Positions 23,751 through 31,714 of a stretch of DNA of 64,000 bases are shown here, in pieces (the stretch's first letter is position 1; each line of letters begins with the position of its first letter). Source of the DNA: Acidobacteriota bacterium (lineage in GTDB: Bacteria > Acidobacteriota > Holophagae > Holophagales > Holophagaceae); NCBI GenBank assembly GCA_016213735.1, contig JACQZU010000014.1, positions 186,001-250,000 on the forward strand, written 5' to 3'. The translations under genes and the position numbers were made by a program. Under the pieces are notes generated by a model. The model worked only from the letters and a program-made list of their open reading frames with translations, was not told the DNA's origin and searched no databases.

Positions 23751-25843
23751 AAAGGCGGTCCTTCCTCCAGGGCGTCGGCGCAGGGGCCCTCACCCTCTTC
23801 TTCACGGGCCCCGCCGGAGCCGCGCCGATCGTCCCGACCCGGCCCGGCGCCTACCCTGAGGATTTCAATGCTTTCCTGAAGATCTCCGCCGATGGCCGCG
23901 TGGGCTGTTTTGTCGGGAAAACCGAGATCGGGCAGGGCGCCATGACCGTGCTGGCCATGCTGGTCGCCGAGGAACTGGAACTGGATCCGGCCCAGGTCGA
24001 CATGCTCATGGGCGACACCGACCTCTGCCCCTGGGACCTGCCCACGGGCGGCTCGCTCACCATGTGGCAAACGGCTCCGGTCCTCCGGGGCGCTGCGGCG
24101 GAGGCACGGGCCGTCCTGCTGGGCATGGCGTCCAAGGCGCTCGGCGCACCCGTCGCGAGCTTGGCACTGAAGGACGGGGCCATCTGGGTCAAGTCGGCCC
24201 CCAAGCGCCGTACCACTTTTGGTGAGCTGGTGAAGGGCCAGAAGATGGAGCGGCACCTGGGCAAGGTCAAGCCCAAGCCTCTCGCCGAATGCACCGTGAT
24301 CGGGCGTCGGGTTCCCCGCAAGGACGCCCTCCCCAAGGTCACCGGCGCCGCCAAGTACGCCGGAGACCTGCGTTTTCCTGGGACCCTGCACGCCTGCGTG
24401 CTGCGTCCTCCGGCCCACGGACTGGTGCTGGCCACCGCGGACACCGCGGCCGCCGAACGGGTTCCGGGGGTTCGCATCGTGCGGGACGGTGCATTCCTGG
24501 CCGTGCTCCACCCCCAGCCCGACACGGCCCGCAAGGCCCTGGCCCTCGTGAAGGGCACCTTCGAGGGGACTGAACCCGACGTGGACGACGGGCGCATCTA
24601 CCAGTACCTCCTGGACAAGGCGGCCCCCGGCCAGCGCGTGGTGAGCTCCCGGGGCGACCTGGCCGCCGGTGAGAAGCGGGCCGCCACCGTGGTGGAGGGG
24701 GAATACCGCAACGCCTACGAGAGCCACGCCACCCTTGAGCCCCACACCTCCGTGGCCAAGTGGGAAGAGGGCCGGATGACGGTCTGGTCCTGCACCCAGT
24801 CCCCCTTTGTGCTGCGAGATGAAGTGGCCACGGCCCTCAAACTGGGGCAGGACAAGGTCCGCATCATCGCCCAGTTCGTCGGGGGCGGTTTCGGCGGCAA
24901 GCTCGTGGGTCCCGGCGCCGTCGAGGCCGCCCGGATCGCCCAGAAAATCCCCGGTGTGCCGATCCAGGTGGCCTGGAATCGCGAGGAGGATCTCTTCCTC
25001 GACGGCTACCGTCCGGCCGCGGTGGTGAAGATCCGTTCCGGCCTGGACGCCGCCCGCGGCGGCATCACCTTCTGGGACAGCATCGTGGCCGGCGTCTCCC
25101 AGGGCGAGGCCGAGTTCCCCTACGAGATGCAGGCGACCCGCTACCAGGCTCCGGCCGTGCCCGGCCTCCATCCCCTCAAGATTGGCGCCTGGCGTGCGCC
25201 CAACGCCCATACCAATGCGTTCGCCCGGGAAAGCCAGCTGGACGCCCTGGCGGCCAAGGCCGGCGTGGACCCGGTCACCCTGCGCCGGAGGCTCATCAAC
25301 GATGCCCGCGTGCTCCGCCTCCTGGACCTTGCCGTGGAGACCTTCGGCTGGGACCCCGCACCCGGGCCCACGGGCCGGGGCATCGGCCTGGCCTGCGGGG
25401 CCTGGCGCCAGGGCTTCGTGGTGGCCCTGGCCGAGGTGAGGGTGGACAAGTCCACCGGGAAGGTCAGGGCCCAGCGTTTTCTCGAGGCCGTGGATGTGGG
25501 CCTGGTGGTGAATCCCGACGGAGCCCGCCAACAGGTGGAGGGTGCCATCACCATGTGCATCGGCCAGGCCCTCAGCGAGGAGATCCGCTTCAAGGGCGGC
25601 CGCATCCTCGACAAGAACTTCGACACCTACCTGCTGCCCCGCTTCTCCGCCATCCCTCGCATCCAGGTCGTCTTCCCGGACAATCCGGGCATGCCCACCC
25701 AGGGCATCGGCGAGCCCCCCGTGGTGCCCGTGGCTGCGGCCCTGGCCAACGCCGTCTTCGACGCCACCGGGGCACGGGTGACCCAGGTGCCCTTCACCCC
25801 CGAACGGGTCCTCGAAGCCCTGAAGCGCGTGCCTGCGAAGTAG
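23747..25843 (+). CDS. Molybdopterin-binding large subunit of a xanthine dehydrogenase/isoquinoline oxidoreductase-type enzyme
   Basis: 698 residues. The start MKRRSFLQGVGAGALTLFF is a Tat-like signal (RRSFL), consistent with export of the folded cofactor-loaded enzyme. Molybdopterin dinucleotide contacts include KTEIGQGAMT near 58, FVGGGFGGK near 380 and the C-terminal QGIGEPPVVP, whose Glu is the expected catalytic base. The length is close to IorB-type subunits and much shorter than xanthine dehydrogenase large subunits. The likely reaction is hydroxylation or oxidation of an aldehyde or N-heterocycle with electrons passed to a periplasmic acceptor. The substrate is unknown. Confidence 0.93.
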   Translation: MKRRSFLQGVGAGALTLFFTGPAGAAPIVPTRPGAYPEDFNAFLKISADGRVGCFVGKTEIGQGAMTVLAMLVAEELELDPAQVDMLMGDTDLCPWDLPTGGSLTMWQTAPVLRGAAAEARAVLLGMASKALGAPVASLALKDGAIWVKSAPKRRTTFGELVKGQKMERHLGKVKPKPLAECTVIGRRVPRKDALPKVTGAAKYAGDLRFPGTLHACVLRPPAHGLVLATADTAAAERVPGVRIVRDGAFLAVLHPQPDTARKALALVKGTFEGTEPDVDDGRIYQYLLDKAAPGQRVVSSRGDLAAGEKRAATVVEGEYRNAYESHATLEPHTSVAKWEEGRMTVWSCTQSPFVLRDEVATALKLGQDKVRIIAQFVGGGFGGKLVGPGAVEAARIAQKIPGVPIQVAWNREEDLFLDGYRPAAVVKIRSGLDAARGGITFWDSIVAGVSQGEAEFPYEMQATRYQAPAVPGLHPLKIGAWRAPNAHTNAFARESQLDALAAKAGVDPVTLRRRLINDARVLRLLDLAVETFGWDPAPGPTGRGIGLACGAWRQGFVVALAEVRVDKSTGKVRAQRFLEAVDVGLVVNPDGARQQVEGAITMCIGQALSEEIRFKGGRILDKNFDTYLLPRFSAIPRIQVVFPDNPGMPTQGIGEPPVVPVAAALANAVFDATGARVTQVPFTPERVLEALKRVPAK

Positions 25844-26004
25844 CTAGGAGGGGTTCAGCCTTCGTGCCTGTCCGGCCCGCTCCTGAATGGCCGGGTGGGT
25901 CGACTGGGACCCCGGCGCCGCCCAGGTCGGAAGTCCGTGGCCGCTTCCGGGGGGGTTCGTCGCGAAGGCGAATCCTCCTGGCCCCTCCGATCCTGGCATT
26001 GGGC

Positions 26005-26080
26005 TGGAGCCGCCTGCCGGAATCGAACCGGCGACCTGCAGATTACAAGGCTGCTGCTCTGCCAACTGAGCTAAGGCGGC
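26005..26080 (-). tRNA. tRNA-Thr (anticodon TGT)
   Basis: 76 nt including encoded CCA. Acceptor GCCGCCT/AGGCGGC, D-arm GCTC/GAGC, anticodon loop CTTGTAA, T-arm CCGG-TTCGATT-CCGG all fold. The last anticodon-stem pair (31-39) is a C-U mismatch, which is unusual. A TAGACT hexamer lies about 8 nt upstream (minus strand) and may be its -10 box. The rest of 25844-26292 shows no gene. Confidence 0.95.
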
Positions 26081-26292
26081 GGGGGTCCAGTCTACCGTCA
26101 ACCCCTAGGGCTCTGAACCTCGCCACCCATCCGGTCCGCGCTCGGGGGTGAAGGGCTTCTCGACGAGGCGAAGGGTCCCCGGGGCCGTACCGCCCTTTTG
26201 GTCACCTGGCGAATGGCGTGGTCCTCCGCTTGGGGCCCTTGCCCAAACCTATGGCTCCGCGCGATCCTTGAACCATCTCCAACGGTACCCCC

Positions 26293-26625
26293 ATGCGATT
26301 CTCCGCAGCCGCCTTGTTCGGCCTGAGCCTCCTCCTCTTCCACCCCAGCGCTGAGGCCGCCGGCAAGAGGAATTCCCGGCCGCGGGCGGCCTCCGCCCGG
26401 ACCGAAGCCGGTGCGAAACGGATCGCCGAGTCCGAGACGGGCGGCACCGCGGTCAGCGCCCGGCGGATCCACCTGAACGGGGCCACCTGTGGCTGGGAGG
26501 TGCTGGTCCACATGCCCCGGGAGGACCGGGGGTGGCGCTGCATTGTGGACTGCGACGCCCCCAACCTCCATTCCCGGGAGCGGATTCCCAACCCGCCCCT
26601 GAAGGGGAGATCCTCCCGGCGCTGA
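26293..26625 (+). CDS. Small secreted basic protein of unknown function
   Basis: 110 residues. MRFSAAALFGLSLLLFHPSAEAA is a clear Sec signal peptide cut near residue 23. The mature part is basic and has two cysteines (in ATCGWEV and WRCIVDCD, three in total) that could form a disulphide. No known domain. It stands alone between tRNA-Thr and the SPFH gene. Confidence 0.6.
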   Translation: MRFSAAALFGLSLLLFHPSAEAAGKRNSRPRAASARTEAGAKRIAESETGGTAVSARRIHLNGATCGWEVLVHMPREDRGWRCIVDCDAPNLHSRERIPNPPLKGRSSRR

Positions 26626-26702
26626 GGGGGCCCCGTCCGGCCCTCCTTTCCACCCGCCGGGCGCCTCCCGGGACCAGGTCCAAACCCTTCGCGGATCGGG
26701 CG

Positions 26703-26708
26703 TACACT
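26703..26708 (+). promoter_or_regulatory. Putative -10 box of the SPFH gene
   Basis: TACACT lies 33 nt before the ATG at 26742, which has its own GGAGG about 6 nt upstream, so this transcript would have a normal leader. Confidence 0.4.
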
Positions 26709-26741
26709 TTGGAGCACGGCGCGGGCCGAGGGAGGTCGAAA

Positions 26742-27815
26742 ATGAGCCTGTTGGACTGGGGGAAAGCCCAATTCCTGGATGTCGTCCAGTGGCTGGACGA
26801 CAGCAACGACATCATGGCCTGGCGCTTCCCCTTCCGGGGCCAGGAGATCCAGAACGGGGGCAAGCTCGTGCTCCGCGAGAGCCAGGCCGCAGCCTTCATG
26901 GACGAGGGCAAGTTCGGCGACATCTTCGTGGACGCCAACACCTACACCCTGAACACCCAGAACCTGCCCATCCTGGCCACGCTCAAGGGCTGGAAGTACG
27001 GCTTCGAGAGCCCCTTCAAGTCGGACGTGGTCTTCATCAACACCAAACTTTTCAACGATATCGGCTGGGGGACCCCGAACCCCGTCATGATGCGGGATCC
27101 CGACTTCGGCATGGTCCGCATCCGGGCCCACGGCATCTTCTCGGTCCAGGTTCCGCGGGACAAGGAGGCCATCAAGACCTTCATCCGGGAACTGGTGGGC
27201 ACCAACGGCCAGTACACCATCGACGACTGCTCCAACCAGCTCCGCAAGACCATCAGCAGCAAGCTCGCCGACACCCTGGCGGAACTGAAGATGGGGGCCC
27301 TCGACCTGAACATGAAGATCGACGAGGTCGCGGATGCCGTGAAGCAGAAGCTCCAGGCCGAGTTCCTGACCATGGGCGTGAGCCTGGCCAAGCTGGTGGT
27401 GGAACCTTTCACGCTTCCCGAGGAAGTGGAAGCCATGATGGACAAGCGCACCAGCGTGGGGATGATGGCCCCCGTGATGGGTGCCTACACCCAGATGCAG
27501 GTGGCCGACAGCATGCCCTTGGCCGCACAGAACCCCAGCGGGGTCGCGGGCCTGGGCATGGGTGTGGGGATGGGCTTCGGCATGGGCAACATGATGGGCG
27601 CCCAGATGGGCATGGCCGCCCAGCAGATGGGGCAGCAGCCCTATCCCCAGGGGATGGCCCAGCCTGGCGCCGCACCCGCGGCCCCCGCCGGTCCCGCGAA
27701 GACGCTGAAGGACGAACTCACCGAACTGAAGGACCTGTTCGACAGCCAACTCATCAACCAGGCCGAATTCGACGCCCAGCGCGCGGCCATCATGAAGAAA
27801 CACGGCATGGGCTGA
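26742..27815 (+). CDS. SPFH domain-containing protein with C-terminal SHOCT-like segment
   Basis: 357 residues. Residues about 10-245 match the SPFH/YdjI 'virion core-like' group, beginning LLDWGKAQFLDVVQW and containing VIQW-type and IRAHGIFSVQV segments. Residues about 262-320 are a flexible Met/Gly/Gln-rich linker (GMGVGMGFGMGNMMGAQMGM). The last 40 residues (LKDELTELKDLFDSQLINQAEFDAQRAAIMKKH) form a SHOCT-type short helical oligomerisation motif. Members assemble as membrane-associated scaffolds, in B. subtilis linked to envelope stress. No transmembrane segment here. Confidence 0.9.
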   Translation: MSLLDWGKAQFLDVVQWLDDSNDIMAWRFPFRGQEIQNGGKLVLRESQAAAFMDEGKFGDIFVDANTYTLNTQNLPILATLKGWKYGFESPFKSDVVFINTKLFNDIGWGTPNPVMMRDPDFGMVRIRAHGIFSVQVPRDKEAIKTFIRELVGTNGQYTIDDCSNQLRKTISSKLADTLAELKMGALDLNMKIDEVADAVKQKLQAEFLTMGVSLAKLVVEPFTLPEEVEAMMDKRTSVGMMAPVMGAYTQMQVADSMPLAAQNPSGVAGLGMGVGMGFGMGNMMGAQMGMAAQQMGQQPYPQGMAQPGAAPAAPAGPAKTLKDELTELKDLFDSQLINQAEFDAQRAAIMKKHGMG

Positions 27816-27836
27816 ACGCCTCCGGAACCCTCCCCA

Positions 27837-27870
27837 TCCAAGGCCCGGCACCGCCGGGCCTTGGATTTTT
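27837..27870 (+). terminator. Rho-independent terminator after the SPFH gene
   Basis: A perfect 13-bp stem (27837-27849 with 27853-27865) with an ACC loop is followed by TTTTT. It lies 21 nt after the SPFH stop, between it and the convergent membrane protein gene, and is symmetric enough to act from both sides. Confidence 0.93.
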
Positions 27871-27885
27871 CCCAGGGGAGGATTC

Positions 27886-28182
27886 TCAGCTTCTCCGGAG
27901 GCCGAACCAGGCTGCGTAGAAGCCGGCCACGAAGGCGCCGGCCAGGCTCAGGCGGGCGGTGTTGCGATCCCCGAAGAGCGGAATGAAGGGAGGCAGACCC
28001 GCCTCCAGGAGGATGAAGAAGGGGGCCATGAGGAAACCCGTGTAAGCGAAATCCACGGTCGGGAAGCGGGTGGCCAGGATCCAGCCGAGGGCCGCTCCCG
28101 AAGCCCCCGCAATGACCGTGGCGATCCCCCGCTTCGCGAGCAGGATCGTCTTGGAGGGGGCGCCGTCGGGCTGGTCGTCCAC
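27886..28182 (-). CDS. Small multi-pass membrane protein of unknown function
   Basis: 98 residues from a GTG at 28182 that has GGAG 4 nt upstream. Three hydrophobic stretches (about 18-38, 45-66, 78-94) suggest three membrane helices. No known domain recognised. It converges on the SPFH gene and is divergent from pheA. Confidence 0.65.
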   Translation of the reverse strand: MDDQPDGAPSKTILLAKRGIATVIAGASGAALGWILATRFPTVDFAYTGFLMAPFFILLEAGLPPFIPLFGDRNTARLSLAGAFVAGFYAAWFGLRRS

Positions 28183-28252
28183 GGGTCTCCTGGTCCTGGG
28201 GGTCCATCCAGTGTACCGGCGGTCGTGGTGCCCGGGCTCCTCCGACCCTTGA

Positions 28253-28258
28253 TAGGCT
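28253..28258 (+). promoter_or_regulatory. Putative -10 element, leaderless start of pheA
   Basis: TAGGCT lies exactly 6 nt before the pheA ATG (28265), and no Shine-Dalgarno sequence is present in the short gap. Confidence 0.45.
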
Positions 28259-28264
28259 TGCGGC

Positions 28265-29335
28265 ATGGACCTCGGGGAACTCCGTGCCCGCATCGACGCC
28301 CTGGACGATGCCATCCTGCGCCTGCTCAACGAGCGGGCGGGCCTGGCGGCCCAGGTGGGAGAACTCAAGCGCGGGCAGCCGGGATCCTTCTACGTCCCCA
28401 GCCGGGAGCGGGCCATCGTGGCCCGCCTCCAGGCCGCCAACCCTGGGCCCTTCCCCAGCGAGGCGCTGCGTCCGGTCTTCCAGGAGATCTTCAGCGCCTG
28501 CCTGGCCCTTGAGAAGGGTCTCCGCATCGCCTTCCTGGGTCCGGAGGGGACCTTCACCCACCAGGCCATGAAACACCAGTTCGGCCTGTCGGCCCACGGG
28601 GTTCCCGCGCCCACCATCGCGGCGGTCTTCGACGAGGTGGAAAAGGGGCGGGCGGAGTTCGGAGTGGTGCCCATCGAGAACAGCACCGAAGGGGTGGTGA
28701 CCCACACCCTGGACACCATCCTGGACAGCGACCTCCGGATCTCCGCCGAGATCGTCCTCGACGTGGACCATTGCCTGCTCGGCCGGCCCGCGCTCGCGCT
28801 GGCGGACATCCAGCGGGTGTACAGCCACGCGCAGGGCCTGGGGCAGTGCCGGCGGTGGCTGGAGGCCCACCTTCCGGAAGCCGCGCGAATCGAGGCGCCC
28901 AGCACTGGCGAGGCCGCCCGTCTGGCCCGGGAGGATGCCGCGGGAGCCGCCGTGGCCCCCGAACTGGCCGCGGACCTTCACGACCTGGTGGTGCTCCAGG
29001 CCTCCATCCAGGACCTCAAGGCCAACGCCACGCGCTTCCTGGTCATTGGAAAGGAGCAGGCCGCGCCCACCGGGCGGGATCGAACCTCCCTGATGGTGAT
29101 CACCAAGGAGGGTCCGGGGGTCCTCCACGAGATGCTGGGGCCCTTCGCCGACGCCGGCCTGAACCTCACGAAGATCGAGAGCCGCCCCAGCCGGCGGAAG
29201 GCCTGGGAGAACGTGTTCTTCCTGGACGTGGACGGCCACCAGGCGTTGGAACCGTTGGCCTCGGCCCTCCAGGCCATGGGTCCCCACTGCGAGATGCTGA
29301 AGGTCCTGGGCAGCTACCCCCGGGCGGGAGCCTAG
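28265..29335 (+). CDS. pheA: Bifunctional chorismate mutase/prephenate dehydratase (P-protein)
   Basis: 356 residues. Residues 1-85 are an AroQ chorismate mutase domain (LRARIDALDDAILRLLNER, VPSRERAI). Residues about 90-275 are the prephenate dehydratase domain, starting RIAFLGPEGTFTHQA and containing FGVVPIENSTEG and the TRF motif (ATRFLVIG). Residues about 280-356 are an ACT domain with the Phe-binding ESRP motif (KIESRPSRR), so feedback inhibition by phenylalanine is expected. It makes phenylpyruvate from chorismate. Confidence 0.96.
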   Translation: MDLGELRARIDALDDAILRLLNERAGLAAQVGELKRGQPGSFYVPSRERAIVARLQAANPGPFPSEALRPVFQEIFSACLALEKGLRIAFLGPEGTFTHQAMKHQFGLSAHGVPAPTIAAVFDEVEKGRAEFGVVPIENSTEGVVTHTLDTILDSDLRISAEIVLDVDHCLLGRPALALADIQRVYSHAQGLGQCRRWLEAHLPEAARIEAPSTGEAARLAREDAAGAAVAPELAADLHDLVVLQASIQDLKANATRFLVIGKEQAAPTGRDRTSLMVITKEGPGVLHEMLGPFADAGLNLTKIESRPSRRKAWENVFFLDVDGHQALEPLASALQAMGPHCEMLKVLGSYPRAGA

Positions 29336-29364
29336 GCGCCTGGAAGGGTTCCCCGGCGGGGAGC

Positions 29365-30291
29365 TCAGTGCCCGTGGCCGTCCTCGTGTCTGTGGACGAA
29401 GCGGTGGTGGTGCCCACCGGACATGGCGGCGGTTTCGAAGTGCACGGTCATGTGACGGACGCCGAATTCACGGGTCATGAGATCTTCGATTCTCTCCAGG
29501 AAGGGCCGGGTCTCCTCCAGGCGCTCCGCGGCCACCACCACGTGGGCCGTGCAGACGGTGAGGTGGCTGCAGGCCCTCCAGGAGCGCAGATCCTCCACCC
29601 CGACGATCCCGGGGATGGCCAGGAGGCGGGCCTTCGCCGCGCCATGGTCGAAGGCCGCGCGGTGCATGAGGATTCCGAAGGCGTCCCGTGCCAGCAGGTA
29701 GGCGCCCCGGAGGATGAAGACCGCGATGGCCATGGCCACCACAGGATCCAGCCACCGCCATCCGGTGATCCGGATGAGCACCATGGACAGGAGGACGCCC
29801 AGGTTGGCCACGCTGTCCCCCAGGGCATGGAGGTAGGCGCCCCGGAGGTTCAGGTCGGATTCCAGGTGCGATCCTCGGCGGGGGAGGAGGACGAAGGTGG
29901 CTCCCAGGTTCAGCAGGAGCCCCAGGCCGGAGAACCCGATGGCCCAACCCACGAGAATCTCCTTGGGGGCCGCCAGGCGTCGGAAGCCCTCCCAGAGGAT
30001 GGCTCCGGCGAGTCCCAGGAGGAGAAGGACCCCGAGGAGGGTCTGGAGGATCTCCAGGCGGTGCCACCCGTAGGCGTACCGGTCGCAGGGCTCGCGTCGG
30101 TTGGCGAGGTGGATGGTGCCCATGGCGAGCAGGTTCACTACGGCGTCGTTGAGATTCTCGACGCTGTCGGAGACCAGGCCGAGGGAGCCCGTCCAGAGCC
30201 CCCCGAGGGCCTGGAAGAGGAAGTTCACCCCGAAGAGGACCGAACTGAGGGCCAGGCGGCCGGGGGTGCCGGGGCCGTGGAGATGGGCCAT
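29365..30291 (-). CDS. Cation diffusion facilitator (CDF) metal transporter
   Basis: 308 residues with six membrane helices and a C-terminal cytoplasmic domain (about 210-290), ending in a His-rich tail (SGGHHHRFVHRHEDGHGH). The site in TM5 is canonical, H155-x3-D159 (HALGDS). The paired TM2 site reads D42-S-V-E45-N-L-N-D49, with Glu where zinc exporters usually have His and iron/manganese ones Asp. CDFs export Zn, Co, Fe, Mn or Ni by proton antiport. It begins one base after the stop of the enoyl-CoA hydratase gene, so it belongs to the biotinyl-protein operon. Confidence 0.92.
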   Translation of the reverse strand: MAHLHGPGTPGRLALSSVLFGVNFLFQALGGLWTGSLGLVSDSVENLNDAVVNLLAMGTIHLANRREPCDRYAYGWHRLEILQTLLGVLLLLGLAGAILWEGFRRLAAPKEILVGWAIGFSGLGLLLNLGATFVLLPRRGSHLESDLNLRGAYLHALGDSVANLGVLLSMVLIRITGWRWLDPVVAMAIAVFILRGAYLLARDAFGILMHRAAFDHGAAKARLLAIPGIVGVEDLRSWRACSHLTVCTAHVVVAAERLEETRPFLERIEDLMTREFGVRHMTVHFETAAMSGGHHHRFVHRHEDGHGH

Positions 30292-30292
30292 C

Positions 30293-31081
30293 TCAGTCCC
30301 CGGTATACACGGGGCGGCGCTTCTCCCTGAAGGCCGCGAGGCCCTCCAGGCGGTCCCGGGTGGGGAGCACCTCCCCGTAGCATTCCTGCTCCAGGGCCAG
30401 CCCCGCGTCCAGGGCGAGGTCCAGGCCCCGGTCCACGGCGCGTTTCGCGGCCCTGAGGGCCACGGGTCCCTGGGGGAGGATCTCGCGGGCCAGGCCTAGG
30501 GCGGTCCATAGGGCCTCCCCGCGGGAGGCCACCCGGTTGACCAGCCCCCGGGCGTGGGCTTCCGCCGCGCCCAGGCGGCGGGCGGTGAAGATCCACTCCT
30601 TGGCCACGGCCCGGCCGACCAGGCGGGGCAGGCGCTGCGTGCCACCGGCCCCGGGGATGATGGCCAGCCCCGTCTCCGGCAGGCCCAGAACCGCGGATTC
30701 CCCCGCCACGCGCAGGTCGCAGGCAAGCGCCAGTTCATGGCCGCCCCCCAGGGCGGCGTCCTCGACGGCGGCGATGGTGGGCATGGGCAGGCGCTCCAGG
30801 GCCGTGAAGGCGCTGCGCAGGCGACCCACGAAGGCCTCGGCCTCCCCGGGATCCATGCCCGCCCGTTCTTTGAGGTCCGCCCCGGCGCAGAACACCCCGG
30901 GCACGAGGCTGTGGAGAACCACGACGCGCATCTTGGAACCTGAGCCCAGGTCGGACAGGGCCGCCTCGAATTCCTGGAGCAGTTGCCGCCCGAAGGCATT
31001 CCGGGCGGAGGGGCGCTCCAGGCCCAGGAGCAGGATCCCTTCGTCCTCCCCCCGAAGGGGATCGACCCGCAACTCGGCCAT
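30293..31081 (-). CDS. Enoyl-CoA hydratase/isomerase family protein
   Basis: 262 residues from the ATG at 31081; the upstream frame belongs to shadow reading. The crotonase signatures are there: FCAGADLKER oxyanion segment, GGGHELALACDLRVA, and LPETGLAIIPGAGGTQRL, whose Glu is the catalytic acid. The closest pattern is the methylglutaconyl-CoA/short-chain enoyl-CoA hydratase group. It follows the biotinyl domain gene after 2 nt. With a biotin carrier nearby this suggests an acyl-CoA (leucine or odd-chain) catabolic unit, but no carboxylase subunit is present in the window. Confidence 0.9.
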   Translation of the reverse strand: MAELRVDPLRGEDEGILLLGLERPSARNAFGRQLLQEFEAALSDLGSGSKMRVVVLHSLVPGVFCAGADLKERAGMDPGEAEAFVGRLRSAFTALERLPMPTIAAVEDAALGGGHELALACDLRVAGESAVLGLPETGLAIIPGAGGTQRLPRLVGRAVAKEWIFTARRLGAAEAHARGLVNRVASRGEALWTALGLAREILPQGPVALRAAKRAVDRGLDLALDAGLALEQECYGEVLPTRDRLEGLAAFREKRRPVYTGD

Positions 31082-31083
31082 GC

Positions 31084-31296
31084 TCAGGCCAGGTCCACGA
31101 TGGGGTCCCCCTCGTTGAGGAACTGGTCCGGGGCCACATGGACCTTGGAGACCGTGCCCTCCTCGGGGCTTCCCACGGGGATCTGCATTTTCATCGATTC
31201 GAGGATGATGAGGTCCTGGTCCTCGGAGACGCTGTCCCCCTCCTGGACGCATACCTGGATGACCTTGCCGGCCATCTCCGCCCGGATCTGCCCCAT
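31084..31296 (-). CDS. Stand-alone biotinyl (BCCP-like) carrier protein
   Basis: 70 residues, strong GGGAGGGAGG Shine-Dalgarno. The whole protein is one biotinyl/lipoyl domain with the biotinylation motif ESMKM at 33-37 (K36), and the paired hairpin GSPEEGTVSKVHV. Stand-alone carriers of this size belong to multi-subunit acyl-CoA carboxylases. It lies in an operon with a second, lysine-less copy of the domain upstream and enoyl-CoA hydratase downstream. Confidence 0.92.
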   Translation of the reverse strand: MGQIRAEMAGKVIQVCVQEGDSVSEDQDLIILESMKMQIPVGSPEEGTVSKVHVAPDQFLNEGDPIVDLA

Positions 31297-31344
31297 CCCT
31301 CCCTCCCTGTGAAAAGGGAAGTATAGCCCCAGGGCTGCCGGGCC

Positions 31345-31578
31345 TCAGTCCCCCTCGTACTCCCCGATGGCCATGAGGTCGTCGTCCTCCTCGGCGAAGT
31401 CCCCCTCCTCCACCAGGATTTCCTTGACCTTCCCCGCTTCCGGCGAATTGACATAGAAGGGGGTGTGGCTGGAGTCGGTCCCCTCGAGCAGCATCAGGGC
31501 CTGGTCCTCCTCGACCTCCTCGCCCACGCGCACCAGCACGTCCATCACATAGCCGGGCCATTCCGCGCGAACGATCAT
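31345..31578 (-). CDS. Biotinyl/lipoyl-like domain protein lacking the attachment lysine
   Basis: 77 residues from ATG 31578 with GGAGAGG just upstream. The fold pattern matches the next gene: a first half with VRVGEEVEEDQALMLLEG, the tip, and VNSPEAGKVKEILVEEGDFAEEDD. At the tip where ESMKM is expected it reads EGTDSSHTP (32-40), with no lysine. It is very acidic at the C-terminus. A modification is therefore not possible in the normal way; it may be a structural or regulatory partner, or a decayed carrier. Confidence 0.85.
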   Translation of the reverse strand: MIVRAEWPGYVMDVLVRVGEEVEEDQALMLLEGTDSSHTPFYVNSPEAGKVKEILVEEGDFAEEDDDLMAIGEYEGD

Positions 31579-31702
31579 GTCCTCTCCGTGTTGGCGACTC
31601 GCCGGGGAGATTAGGCCGAGAAGGCCCCCTACGCAAGGGCCGGATAAAAAAAGGGCGAATTTGGCCTTTCGGCCCCCCCGGACGCCCAGGTTCAACCGGG
31701 CG

Positions 31703-31708
31703 CATATT
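31703..31708 (+). promoter_or_regulatory. Putative -10 element, leaderless start of the PilZ gene
   Basis: CATATT lies 6 nt before the ATG at 31715. The region 31579-31714 is the divergent control region for the biotinyl operon and the PilZ gene and contains an A-run (TAAAAAAAG) near 31645. Confidence 0.35.
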
Positions 31709-31714
31709 CCGCCG

